Below are positions 1 to 9,711 of a DNA stretch of 28,136 bases, in pieces. The stretch lies in contig JBQMRQ010000050.1 of the NCBI GenBank assembly GCA_052174535.1, forward strand, positions 1-28,136, given 5' to 3'. The position numbers were made by a program, and so were the translations under genes. The notes under the pieces are model-generated. The model saw only the letters and a program-made list of their open reading frames with translations, was not told where the DNA came from and ran no database searches. This stretch comes from Arsenophonus sp052174535. Its GTDB lineage: Bacteria; Pseudomonadota; Gammaproteobacteria; Enterobacterales; Enterobacteriaceae. Within the stretch, counting starts at the first letter, position 1. Each line of letters starts with the position of its first letter.

Positions 1-1214
1 TTTAAAGGTCAAGGTAAATTATTTCATTAAATTAAATAAAATATACCTTATCAGAGTTTAATAATTGGTAATAAGGCATTATTCAGGTAAGTAAAAAAGG
101 GGGGATTGTTCTCATTAATGGCTATCCTAATGAAAAAATATTTTTTATGGCTTAGTAACGTTGTCTTATAGGCTTACCAGAGGATTTTTTGATCCAAAGA
201 GTGCTCAATATTAATGGTGATTAGAAGTATTAACTGTTTAATGCAATAAGAATAATAGGCTATGTTGGTAAAGGTTGTTACTAAACAACACCTTATATTC
301 TATGAAAAATTTTTGCTATAGCTATTGTCATAAGAAAGAAAAAAATCATGCAGATCAAAAAATTTATTCCTAACTCACTACCAATATAAAACTGTATCTC
401 ATTAGTTAGCTTCACGATGATTTATCAGATCATATTGATTCATGTATTGAAACAACTTATTTTATTTTAATCCTTTTCCATATTGTTACAGTAAACATGT
501 TAAGCGATGAGGATGTTCATTATGATTACAGTAATATCATTTTAAAATCTCCGATTGCAGGAAAATATTTAACAATCTTAGTGAGAGAAGTTTTCTTGCG
601 AAATTAAATCACAAAGATAAATGATTTAGTTATCTTCGATATATGTTAAATAGTTTGACTTTACGAGAGTCAAGAAAACAAATAAGTATTGATTTAAAAT
701 AGCATTTAGATGGCATCACTATTTCCTTCCTTCAGCATCAGCCAACATAAATATACTAAATGCTATTGTTGAAATCAACAAAACATTTTTCTTTAATCCT
801 TTAAATGGAGGTATTGTATTTTATATAGGAAAGCTAGAAAATTTGGTGAGGAGAAAATAAAAGGAAAGAACAAATTACGGTCTTAATTGCCGGAGATTAA
901 TGAGGCGTATCATGTGAGCGATGAAATTCTTGAAGAGTTTAATGCAGAGTATATTGGCTGTTTTTTAGTCGATCATCGATAATGAATTTGTTTTTGTTCA
1001 GATTAGAACAAAGTGAAATGAAATCTTTATCAACGAGTATAAAATTAATCATCATCTAATAAATGTAAGTAATCAGAGATTTATTACTATTTATTACTAA
1101 GTAATAACACATTCAAAATATGAAGAGTTATATTAGCCGATTATATAGATTCTTGAGTAGATTTCATCATGTAGGGTCGTTTCTATTTATAGAATTATCT
1201 GTCTAGAGAAGATT
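1..1214. other. Decayed non-coding stretch, no gene recognised
   Basis: There is no long open frame on either strand. Short plus-strand runs between about 730 and 990 look as if they were once coding: an open run of roughly 45 codons contains NPLNGGIVFYIGKLENL, and a second frame soon after contains SDEILEEFNAEYIGCFLVDH. They lie in different frames and are separated by stops, which fits an old pseudogene. I could not match them to a family. The tonB position expected beyond yciA in enterobacteria holds nothing recognisable. Confidence 0.4.
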
Positions 1215-1565
1215 ATTTAAAATAACAATAATTAAAGTGCAGACGTGGTTATAAATTGCTTTATTAGCAAAACAATAACTTTTACTAATATAGTCATAGA
1301 ATAATATATTATTCTCTCCATTGAGAGACTGATTTTTTAAAATATAATTCCATTGACAGTAACAATAATAACATGAGTAAACTCAATTTTTTGTTAGAAT
1401 AACATACCACAAATATCTATTTGTGATAGTGGTGATCACTTGACAAATAATATCGCTATTAGCATTTATAGCTGCGGTATTGCTAATATACGGAGAAATA
1501 ATTTTTTGTTCGGTAATTATTATTGTGTCATGAAAATTTACTTCTGTAATTTTCCATAAAATGCC
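1215..1565 (-). pseudogene. yciA: Probable yciA (acyl-CoA thioesterase) relic
   Basis: YciA is a cytosolic hot-dog-fold acyl-CoA thioesterase encoded just downstream of yciB in enterobacteria. On the minus strand, directly beyond the yciB stop, broken frames resemble it. Around 1446-1480 the translation reads AAINANSDII, to be compared with the family's active-site segment ADTNANGDIF. Around 1219-1295 pieces resembling the later strand (CFANKAI, then TLIIVILN) follow in the right order but are separated by stops and frame changes. The order and position relative to yciB support the call as much as the sequence does. There is no intact start and no continuous frame, so the gene is dead. The similarity is weak, so a chance resemblance remains possible. 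Confidence 0.4.
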
Positions 1566-1603
1566 TATACATATTAGAAGTATATTTTTTGTTAAAAAAT
1601 TAA

Positions 1604-2140
1604 TTATTTTTGTTTTTTAAGTAGATGTTTATAACAAAAAGCGATACTAATTATGATAAATATTAGCGTGACTGTAGTTAAACCAAAAACTTTAAAATTA
1701 ACCCAGATATCCTGAGGTAGCCAAAAGGCAACATAAATATTAACTATCGCACAGATAGCAAAAAAGATCGCCCACGATAGATTTAATTTATGCCAAATCT
1801 TATTACCTAAATGGATTTCTTTACCTAGTAATTTTTGAATTAATGGTTTTTGAGTAAAAAATTGATTGACTAACAGTGCTAATGAAAATATAGCATAAAT
1901 AACCGTTACTTTCCATTTAATAAAGATATCACTATGGAAAATCAGCGTCAATCCGCTAAAAATTATCACAATTACTAAAGTAATTAATGAACTTTTCTCA
2001 AATTTTTTATATAGAAGATATTTAATCAGCATAGATAAAGCGGTTGCGATTATTAATGCACCAGATGCATAAAAAATATCTACTTTTTTATATACAACAA
2101 AGAAAACAATAAGAGGAATAAAATCTAATAGTTGTCTCAT
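1604..2140 (-). CDS. yciB: Inner-membrane septation protein YciB (IspZ)
   Basis: The product has 178 residues, against 179 in E. coli, and aligns along its whole length. Shared stretches include LDFIPLIVFFVVYK at the start, GLTLIFHSDIFIKWKVTVIY in the middle and IYVAFWLPQDIWVNFKVFGL near the end. It is almost entirely hydrophobic, with about five predicted membrane spans and a short lysine-rich cytoplasmic tail (HLLKKQK). YciB is an inner-membrane protein linked to cell-envelope integrity and septation and interacts with division and elongation proteins; its biochemical activity is not known. The ATG is preceded by a purine-rich site (AGGAAAAG) at suitable distance. It is intact. The yciC gene usually upstream is absent, replaced by IS copy A, and the yciA partner downstream appears to be a relic. 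Confidence 0.95.
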   Translation of the reverse strand: MRQLLDFIPLIVFFVVYKKVDIFYASGALIIATALSMLIKYLLYKKFEKSSLITLVIVIIFSGLTLIFHSDIFIKWKVTVIYAIFSLALLVNQFFTQKPLIQKLLGKEIHLGNKIWHKLNLSWAIFFAICAIVNIYVAFWLPQDIWVNFKVFGLTTVTLIFIIISIAFCYKHLLKKQK

Positions 2141-2272
2141 AAATGGTTCTTTTCCTGATCTTTTTCAAGTAAATATAAATTTTTATAATTATTTTGATTA
2201 AAAAATCAAAAATATCAAATTACTAATTTGTTTTATATTTAATTATTTATTAAAAATATAATACGGTTAGAA

Positions 2273-3689
2273 GTTATGCCTATTTTGCTATTGTATTTTG
2301 TAGATGCTGGCATATTCTGTTTATTGATTTTGTAAATGATTTTTACATCAAAGAGATTAAATGCCATGAAAGCTTACCCCTACAAAGGGTATCCACAAAA
2401 ACTAGATATTACTTTAATTCCTTTCATGAATTCATCTCTAATGCTAATAGAAATCTACAGGTGCTGCTGTAGAGTCGTAGCTCGAAACCATAACTTCAAC
2501 AACATGCTCAACGCTGCCTTATTTAAGGCAGTTCAAATTCCATTATCCGTAACGATTATCTATCACAGCGAACAATATGACTGGTATTGGTGATGTTAAT
2601 ATTAAAGTTGCCTATATAAAATCATAGATTCAGAATTAATGGAATATCCTTCAAGAGCTCGTACTACCACCTTATCTGAACCGTATAAAAAGCGATGAAG
2701 AATTATTAGCATACTTGTACTGGTAAAGATATGTATACTGGTAATTTTGACGAAACCTTTTAGGAGAAGCCGGTTCTCGGTTAAAAGCACGTGGTCTTAT
2801 TCTGGTGCTATTAGTAGACTGGAATACTGATGCTTTAAAGAGTATTGTTAGTAATGGAGTAGTATAGCTGTATGATTTAGTAATATGGGCTGTATTTATT
2901 TCTTAGCTGAAAGCATTATGCAAGACCTGTCCAGGCAGCTGATTACCTTTGCCTGATGCTTATTTTTTTGGCGGCACTCCTCCATGCACATAAAGGGAGA
3001 ATGCCCCTGGATTGCAGTCGAAGATGTTTATCGAAAGTTAGCAGGTAACTTTGAGCTAACTCTTCAATGGCCTGAAAGCACTTGACTTAACTATATCTTT
3101 AAAAGTTGCTACAGAAGATGATACCTTAATTTTCAGAATATAACGTCAAAATGTATCTCTGACACACAGTACCCTAACATTATTAACTCTATAAAATAGA
3201 TAATTTACTTATTTCATTTCTTAAATGTATGCAACCGAAAGTTAAAGCTGTAAGTTTGCTAGGAGATCTGTTTACTAGAGTCGCGATGTTGCTAATAAAT
3301 CCCTTAATATTTTGTTGATAAAGTTTCAGAGTATTATTCAGCGATAAAGAAGATGAAAAAAGATCGAGAAGAGCGCTGGCATTCTAGGACTTCATATCAG
3401 CAAACTATACATCAATAAGAATAATGAATCCAATTAAATATTAACTTTTATAATAATATGAGGCTTGAAGCTACGAAGTTAATACATGAAGCGCTGTAAT
3501 TTTAAAACAACCATTTCAATAAAATTTAAGTTGTTCTCATTTGCTAAAAATAGATGGAATTTCTTAAATAAATTTTTAGTTACTGACTCTAGTGACAAAT
3601 AATATCTAATCTAATGATAGAGAATAAATTAATTAAGCATCAAAGTGAAAGGTGGGGAACCTTGGCACCATACAACAGATTTATTAATA
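2273..3689 (+). mobile_element. Degraded IS256-family element, copy A
   Basis: This is a full-length but ruined copy of the repeated element. The left end is near GTTATGCCTATTTTG at 2273 and the right end near ATACAACAGATTTATTAATAA, matching the ends of the other copies. Recoverable transposase pieces include KGYPQKLDIT near the start, the KKMKKDREE segment at about 3350, and a degraded form of the C-terminal TTNPIE region around 3420. All frames carry many stops and frameshifts, so it cannot encode a transposase. The short open frames inside it (2336-2593 plus, 2602-2790 minus) are accidents or fragments. It fills the gap between yciB and hrpA. Confidence 0.75.
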
Positions 3690-4158
3690 ACTTATTTTCA
3701 ATTAGCGGATACCAAAATTATTCTCCATAAACTAAGCGCCTCATTAATAATAGCTATATTGAAGATTAATTTAGGTCGCCTAAAATAACTGTTTTTAACG
3801 ATATATTATAGTGTAAGTGGGTAAAAAGAATTTTATTTGAAATGAAGTTGTATTCATCTATTAAAAGTTGAAATAAGAATGGAAGGAGATATATTATCGT
3901 TAAGTGATGATAAATTTTAGCTTTTTATAAATATAGTGCTGCAAAAAAATATTGATTTAGGTATTAAATATGAAGGTGAACCCACTTATGTAATTCAATC
4001 ACCGGTTTACTTTAAAAAATGCCTAATAATAAAGTACTCCTCTATCTTTACATACAGTATATTTAAATGGAAAAACAAGTAACCCCAAATCAAGCTAATT
4101 CGCTTATTACTTATCACATTAAGTAATATTAAAGAGTAAGTATAGCACTACTTTTTTC
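3690..4158. other. Decayed stretch, possible histidine-kinase fragment
   Basis: No intact gene. On the plus strand about 3945-4050 a run reads IDLGIKYEGEPTYVIQSPVY, then KKCLIIKY. This loosely resembles the segment of QseC/TctE-type sensor kinases just before the N-box of the ATPase domain (an IDLG motif, a short acidic strand, then a leucine-rich helix before the DNA-like motif). The flanking frames are full of stops. The resemblance is weak and rests on one short segment. The rest of the interval shows nothing. Confidence 0.25.
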
Positions 4159-4165
4159 TTACTCT
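4133..4165 (-). terminator. Stem-loop over the hrpA stop codon, candidate terminator
   Basis: AGAGTAAG at 4133-4140 is perfectly complementary to CTTACTCT at 4158-4165, giving an 8-bp stem with a 17-nt loop. The stem includes the hrpA stop codon. Downstream on the minus strand comes an AT-rich run, not a clean T tract, so termination activity is uncertain. Confidence 0.4.
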
Positions 4166-7100
4166 GCCAATAAGGAAATTTTCGACATTGCTTGTAGAAT
4201 ACGTTTATCTGAAATAGGATAAACTGTGCCAAGCTGTTGAGCAAATAGGCTTACCCGATACTCTTCTATCATCCAGAAGATTGCTTGTACTTCAGGAAGT
4301 TGTCTATCTACGATAGAGAACTTAGCTAGCCAGTACTGCCATTCCTGTTTAATATGCTCAATACGCAGCATATTCTCCCTATCACGGTTTGGAGTAACAA
4401 TTAATTTATCTAAACGATGCTCTAGCGCATTGAGATAACGAATAATATCCGTCAGTTTTCGCCAGCCATGAGATGTAATACAACCTTTAAATATTAATCC
4501 ATTAAGTTGAATTTTAATATCAGAAAACGGTAATGCTAAATGAATGTCTATTCGGCTTTTTAAACGTTTATTAATTGCAAATACGGAAGTGAAAATTATT
4601 TCAACCTGTTTAGCTATTTCAACAACTACCTCATTAAGTTCAGTACGAACATAAACTTCTAATCGCTGATAATCTTCTGTTGTCCATATCAAACCACCAA
4701 ATTGAGCAATTAACTTATCGACTCCACAGCTGATGCAATCATCAATTAGCTCAAAAACTTTACCAAAAGGATTGAAATAAAGCTCTAGTTTAGATTTATT
4801 TGGTAATTTTTTATAGAGGTATTTTATCAATGAAGGAATATTGAGCAATAGTAATCGCCTTAATCCTTTATTCATTTCCTGTTTTTGTTCAATTTGGGTT
4901 TGAAACATGCGAATTGCAACACTATTTTTTTTATCTACCAGAGCTGGATATACTTTAATCAGATAATTACCACGTTTTTGTTCATAAATCTGAGGCAGAC
5001 TACCAAAATTCCATATATGTAAATCACTTTGCTCAATAACTTCATTAACAACCCCAGCTAATGTTTGTTGAATTTGTTTTTTCAATTGTATTTTTAACGA
5101 TGTTAAATCACGGCTTTCAGCAATAATCTGATTATTTTCATCAACAATATGAAATATCATCTTCAAATGATTAGGTAACTGATTCCATTTCCAGGTCTCG
5201 GTGTCAATGGTAATACCTGTCATACAATGGAACTCTCGTGTTAGGCAATCTAATAATTTTCCTTGCGGTGCAGGTATTCGTTCTAAAAATGTTTTGACAT
5301 AATTTACTACCGGAGCAAAGTTCCGTCGTAGTACTTTTGGTAATGATCTAATTAGTGCGATAATTAATTCTTTGCGTAATCCCGGTATTTGCCAATCAAA
5401 ACCTTCATCTTTTACTTGATTTAGTATTGATAGTGGAATATGAACCGTGACTCCATCAGCTGCACTACCAGGCTCAAACCTATATGTTAATTGCAATTTA
5501 AGCGTTTCTTGTTGCCAATAATTTGGGTATTCTTCTAAGGTAAGGTTATTAGCAGTTGTTCGAATTAACATATTTTTATTAAATGTCAGTAGATTAGGCT
5601 GTGTTTTACTTACCTCTTTCCACCAGCGATCAAAATGAGAGGAAGAGATAACCTGACTACTTATTCTCTGTAAATAAAAATTAAATAGTATATTATCATC
5701 AACCAGAATATCGCGACGACGAGATTTATGCTCTAACTCCTCTACTTCAGCTAATAATGTTAAGTTTTGTTGGTAAAAGGTATGGCTGGTTTGCCAATCA
5801 CCATCAACTAACGCATGACGAATAAAAAGCTCACGGCATAATAATGGGTCAATTTTACTGTAATTAACTTGACGGCTTGCCACGATAGATAACCCAAATA
5901 GGATAACACTTTCTGATGCTATAACAGCACCTTGCTTTTTTGACCAGTGCGGCTCGCTATAATGATATTTTACTAAATGTCTAGCTAGAGGTTCTATCCA
6001 GTTAGGTTCGATGATTGCCGCAATACGTCCCCAAAGCTTATTTGTTTGAACTAATTCTGCCACCATGACCCATTTAGGAGAAGTTTTAAATAAACCAGAA
6101 GCGGGAAAAATCATAAATCTCGTATTTCTAACGCCTAAAAATTCTGCTTTATCAGCTATTTTTTGGCCAATATGAGAAAGTAAACCTGTAAGTAATGAAA
6201 TATGAATAGCCTGATAATCAGCAGGCTCACTGTTCACCACAATACCTAGCTCTTTAATCATTTGTCGCAGTTGGCTATAAATATCCTGCCACTCGCATAA
6301 GCGCATAAAATTAAGCAGATCTTGTTTACATTGTTTACGAAATTGTGTCTTGGATAAAATAGATTGTTGTTGTTTAACAAGGTCCCATAAATTTAAATAC
6401 GTCAGAAAGTCTGAACGTTTATCAATAAAGCGATGATGCTTTTCATCTGCAATTTGTTGTTTATCAAATGGCCTTTCGCGAGGATCCTGAATAGAAAGTG
6501 CAGAACTTATCACCATAATTTCACGGACACAACCCTGTTTACTTGCTTCTAAAACCATACGACCTAAACGTGGATCAAGCGGTAATTGTGCCAGTTGACG
6601 GCCAATTTGTGTCAATTGATAATTGTTATTATTGATTTTTTTGATAATAGCGTTTAATTCTTCGAGTAATCGAAGGCCATCTTGAATATTACGTTTATTA
6701 GGTATTTCAATAAAAGGAAATTGATTAATATCACCTAAGCCAAGAGCTATCATTTGCAAAATAACCGAAGCAAGATTGGTGCGTAAAATTTCCGGATCGG
6801 TATATATAGGTCGTGATAAAAAGTCTTCTTTCGAGTATAAACGAATACAGATTCCTGCAGAGACACGGCCACATCGCCCTTTACGTTGTTCAGCAGATGC
6901 TTGTGAAATTAGTTCGATCGGCAATCGCTGTACTTTTGTGTGATAACTATAACGGCTAATACGTACATAACCAGTATCAATCACATATTTAATACCAGGA
7001 ACGGTCAATGAGGTTTCTGCTATATTGGTTGTTAATACTATCTTTCTTCCTGGATGAGGTTGAAAAATAAGATTTTGCTCACTGTTTGATAAACGAGCAA

Positions 7101-8058
7101 AAAGTGGTAATATTTTGGTATCCTTTAAATTCAACTTATTAAGTGCTTCAGTGGTATCCTGAATCTCATGCTCACCACTCATAAAAATTAAAATATCGCC
7201 AATAGCTTGCTGATTTAATTCATTAACCGCATCAATGATTCCATCAAGCAGATCGCGATGAGTATCGTTGTTATCAGCAATAATTGGTCGATATCTAACT
7301 TCTACTGGATAAGTTCTTCCCGATATTTCAATAATTGGCGCGTGATTAAAATGTTTAGAAAAACGCTCGAGATCAATGGTTGCGGATGTAATAATAATTT
7401 TTAAATCGGGACGTTTAGGTAATAATTGGCGTAAATAGCCTAGAATAAAATCAATGTTTAAGCTGCGTTCATGGGCCTCATCGATAATTATCGTGTCATA
7501 TTGCAGTAATAATTTATCATTATGTAATTCTGCTAATAAAATTCCATCTGTCATTAATTTAATTAACGTAGTATCACCTATCTGATCATCAAAACGGACT
7601 TTATAACCAACAGCGTTACCTAATGGGACATTAAGCTCCTTAGCGATCCTATTAGCGACTGAACAAGCAGCTAACCTACGAGGTTGAGTGTGACCAATTA
7701 AGCCTTTTATACCTAGTCCAAGTTCTAGACAAATTTTCGGGATCTGAGTTGTTTTTCCTGAACCCGTTTCACCGGCAATAATGACGACTTGATGATCACG
7801 AATCGTCTGATAAATTGCCTGTTTTTTCTCAATAACAGGTAAATTTTCTGGATAAATAATTACTGGGCGAGCACTTTGTCTATTAGCAATTTTTTTCTGC
7901 CCGAAGGCTATATTTGTTTTAATTAATTCAATAACTAATTGGCGGGATTTTTTATTTTTTATTTTTTTTATCTTAGTTAAGCGTTTTTTTAATAAAAATT
8001 GATCACGTAAAGGTAGCTGATTAATATCAGCATATAAAGCTGTTAAATTAGATTTCAC
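4159..8058 (-). CDS. hrpA: ATP-dependent DEAH-box RNA helicase HrpA
   Basis: The product has 1299 residues, essentially the E. coli length (1300), and is co-linear with it throughout. Helicase landmarks are in order: Walker A GETGSGKT at 96-103, DEAH at 193-196, SAT at 225-227, motif V TNIAETSLTVPG around 344-355, and motif VI QRKGRCGR at 391-398. The winged-helix/ratchet region and the long C-terminal region typical of bacterial HrpA follow, ending in AQQLGTVYPISDKRILQAM. HrpA is a cytosolic 3'-5' RNA helicase reported to act on stalled or collided ribosomes. Translation must start at GTG: the frame upstream holds an early stop and no ATG, and an AAGG lies 11 nt before the GTG. There is no partner gene or operon. 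Retention of a 3.9-kb frame without a break amid so much decay implies strong selection. Confidence 0.97.
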   Translation of the reverse strand: MKSNLTALYADINQLPLRDQFLLKKRLTKIKKIKNKKSRQLVIELIKTNIAFGQKKIANRQSARPVIIYPENLPVIEKKQAIYQTIRDHQVVIIAGETGSGKTTQIPKICLELGLGIKGLIGHTQPRRLAACSVANRIAKELNVPLGNAVGYKVRFDDQIGDTTLIKLMTDGILLAELHNDKLLLQYDTIIIDEAHERSLNIDFILGYLRQLLPKRPDLKIIITSATIDLERFSKHFNHAPIIEISGRTYPVEVRYRPIIADNNDTHRDLLDGIIDAVNELNQQAIGDILIFMSGEHEIQDTTEALNKLNLKDTKILPLFARLSNSEQNLIFQPHPGRKIVLTTNIAETSLTVPGIKYVIDTGYVRISRYSYHTKVQRLPIELISQASAEQRKGRCGRVSAGICIRLYSKEDFLSRPIYTDPEILRTNLASVILQMIALGLGDINQFPFIEIPNKRNIQDGLRLLEELNAIIKKINNNNYQLTQIGRQLAQLPLDPRLGRMVLEASKQGCVREIMVISSALSIQDPRERPFDKQQIADEKHHRFIDKRSDFLTYLNLWDLVKQQQSILSKTQFRKQCKQDLLNFMRLCEWQDIYSQLRQMIKELGIVVNSEPADYQAIHISLLTGLLSHIGQKIADKAEFLGVRNTRFMIFPASGLFKTSPKWVMVAELVQTNKLWGRIAAIIEPNWIEPLARHLVKYHYSEPHWSKKQGAVIASESVILFGLSIVASRQVNYSKIDPLLCRELFIRHALVDGDWQTSHTFYQQNLTLLAEVEELEHKSRRRDILVDDNILFNFYLQRISSQVISSSHFDRWWKEVSKTQPNLLTFNKNMLIRTTANNLTLEEYPNYWQQETLKLQLTYRFEPGSAADGVTVHIPLSILNQVKDEGFDWQIPGLRKELIIALIRSLPKVLRRNFAPVVNYVKTFLERIPAPQGKLLDCLTREFHCMTGITIDTETWKWNQLPNHLKMIFHIVDENNQIIAESRDLTSLKIQLKKQIQQTLAGVVNEVIEQSDLHIWNFGSLPQIYEQKRGNYLIKVYPALVDKKNSVAIRMFQTQIEQKQEMNKGLRRLLLLNIPSLIKYLYKKLPNKSKLELYFNPFGKVFELIDDCISCGVDKLIAQFGGLIWTTEDYQRLEVYVRTELNEVVVEIAKQVEIIFTSVFAINKRLKSRIDIHLALPFSDIKIQLNGLIFKGCITSHGWRKLTDIIRYLNALEHRLDKLIVTPNRDRENMLRIEHIKQEWQYWLAKFSIVDRQLPEVQAIFWMIEEYRVSLFAQQLGTVYPISDKRILQAMSKISLLAE

Positions 8059-8469
8059 TTTTAATGAGACCTTACTGAAGAACCTTGTTTACTGAGTTTA
8101 TCATCAAAACAGGAGATGACTGATCATACTGATCTTTATTAAAGTAACAAGTTAATGTAGTAACTTGTTTTGTGTCTAGAGGTCATTTATTAAAATCTAA
8201 CACATATTCACTTTTTTTTCTCCTATCTATTAATATTTTCGATCAACAATTTTAAAAATTTGTTTAGTCTTTAACTTGATATCTTGCGTGATCTCTGTAT
8301 ATTTTTTCTTGTGATCCTAATTAATATTGTTAATTAAATCCCCTTCAACATTATTTTTATACTGTTGTCAGGATAATTGTTTAGTGTTTTACCGACCAGA
8401 TAACGCTGTTTAGCTTCACTAATTAACAAACTTAATGTAGAAAAACTGATAATAATATTCATTAATATT

Positions 8470-8620
8470 TATTACTTCCAAAAAAAATAATATAGTTTTT
8501 TAAAAAACTAGGTTTAATTTTTAACCAATCTCTCATAGAGTTGCAATGGAGTTTTACTACCAAATATTCATTAAGGTAATTTCTGATTCTACAGACAATC
8601 ATATTAATGCAGAGTAATTT
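8470..8620 (+). repeat. Dispersed imperfect direct repeat, copy 1
   Basis: The stretch shares long imperfect similarity with 12735-12900. Both contain versions of AATGGAGTTTTACTA, then a segment close to GGTAATTTCTGATT, a TAC triplet, and TATTAATG followed by AGAGTAAT, in the same order with small indels. It is too broken to code for protein. It may be a relic of a duplicated gene, an older mobile element, or a regulatory region copied twice. Low complexity limits certainty. Confidence 0.4.
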
Positions 8621-8747
8621 CAAACTCTTGAGTGAAAAATTAAAATGATGGCTTTGCAGTGCATCTTTTATACGATAATAGCTCGACTATATCATTAATT
8701 TTAGGATTCATTGATGTGCTAAGTTGCTGTACTATAAGAATATAGTA

Positions 8748-8771
8748 CACACACTATAGTATATGTGTGTG
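8748..8771. repeat. Stem-loop with CACACAC/GTGTGTG arms
   Basis: CACACAC (8748-8754) pairs with GTGTGTG (8765-8771) around a 10-nt TATA-rich loop. The same relative place in a second similar region (about 16427-16448) also has a hairpin, with different arm sequence (ACTCACT/AGTGAGT). Both are followed about 40-60 nt later by a shared segment ending TTTTATACTCT. Function unknown. Confidence 0.4.
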
Positions 8772-8817
8772 CAAGTATCCATTGCTTCTCTATGATGTTT
8801 ATGAGCTAAGCACTATT

Positions 8818-9093
8818 TTATACTCTGCATATATTAATTTCCAGGGATTCAGTTAGATGACTTGGAAGAAATTTCCTAGAAAGCGTAAACCGGTAAATCA
8901 GGAAGATAAGACGGGTAACTTCACGTATTATACTTTCTGCTTATCCAAAGCGCTTTAATATTTCCTTTTTGGCATTAATAATGATAGAATGATAGGCAAA
9001 TTGAATTTTTTTATTTTTAGATATTCCAGAAAAGGCCATATAGGAATGTAGGGGGCGTTTCCCCAGACTCAGTACTAATTTTTTTCTCGACAT
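8818..9093 (-). pseudogene. Unrecognised reading frame with one internal stop
   Basis: From an ATG at 9093 a minus-strand frame of 92 codons runs to a TAA at 8818-8820 with a single internal TAA. The first part contains KLVLSLGKRPLHSYMAF and KKIQFAYHSIINAKKEIL. The second contains SIIREVTRLIFLIYRF and ends TESLEINICRV. Codon choice looks more protein-like than the neighbourhood, where stops come every few codons, so this is plausibly the recent remnant of a gene. I do not recognise the family. Its 3' end overlaps a segment also found near 16480-16510, which argues for caution. Confidence 0.25.
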
Positions 9094-9711
9094 GAAAATA
9101 TTATCCGACTTTAGTTACGATAATCTAGCTTTTTAAGTAATCCAAATTAGGTCAAGCCGATAATTATGCATGTAACTGCATTGAATGAGAGGATGACTAA
9201 AAGTATGATACCCTATGAATTCATTACTGATAGTGAATTAGAGATAATTCATATCTCCTTCGATTCCTGGAATAAACGCAAAGATAACTAGACAGATAGA
9301 TCTGACGAAGAATACAGACAGAATGATAATTTTTATTTCTCTGGAAATAGACCAAGAGAGTAATTTATCCAGATGCATATTTCTTCGTCCAACTAAACTG
9401 CTTTTCACTATTGATGAAAGTTGTAAAATAATTTTCCTAAAAAATACGATAAAAAGTGTTAACTTATGGTCCTGTCTATCTATCAAGAGAATACTTACCT
9501 GTAACACTTGTCTGGTGATTTTTCGCCTCTACTCCTGTCCTTATCCTGAATCTTCCCACGGCTGCTTTCTGCTAAATATGTATGTTTAAAATTCTTCAGT
9601 TCATGTAGCTTCAAAGCTATCGAGTACTAATTAGCACAGCAGGTTCAAATTTTATTCGATTGCAACTAGCAAGACATTACTTTTATTATTCCCCTCATCT
9701 GAAATCTTCAA

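Larger units (their letters stand above)
8059..9711. other. Long decayed interval between hrpA and IS copy B
   Basis: No recognised gene in about 1.65 kb. It contains a repeat shared with 12735-12900, a hairpin region shared with 16370-16510, and a minus-strand reading frame at 8818-9093, each listed separately. Between 9238 and 9589 both strands are open for about 88 codons; neither translation resembles a known family, and the minus one contains a hydrophobic run (IIILSVFFVRSICLVIFAF). No azoR, a common hrpA neighbour in enterobacteria, can be recognised. Confidence 0.4.

Noticed and set aside
2336..2593. 85-codon plus-strand frame
   Set aside because: It lies inside IS copy A and is a frameshifted piece of its transposase region, not a separate gene.
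2602..2790. 62-codon minus-strand frame
   Set aside because: Antisense to the transposase relic of IS copy A.
9238..9589. Overlapping open frames on both strands (89 and 88 codons)
   Set aside because: Neither has a ribosome site or family resemblance, and they exclude each other. Mentioned only under the decayed interval.
9635..9660. GGTTCAAATT resembling a tRNA T-loop
   Set aside because: No acceptor, D or anticodon stem can be formed around it. I found no tRNA in the window.
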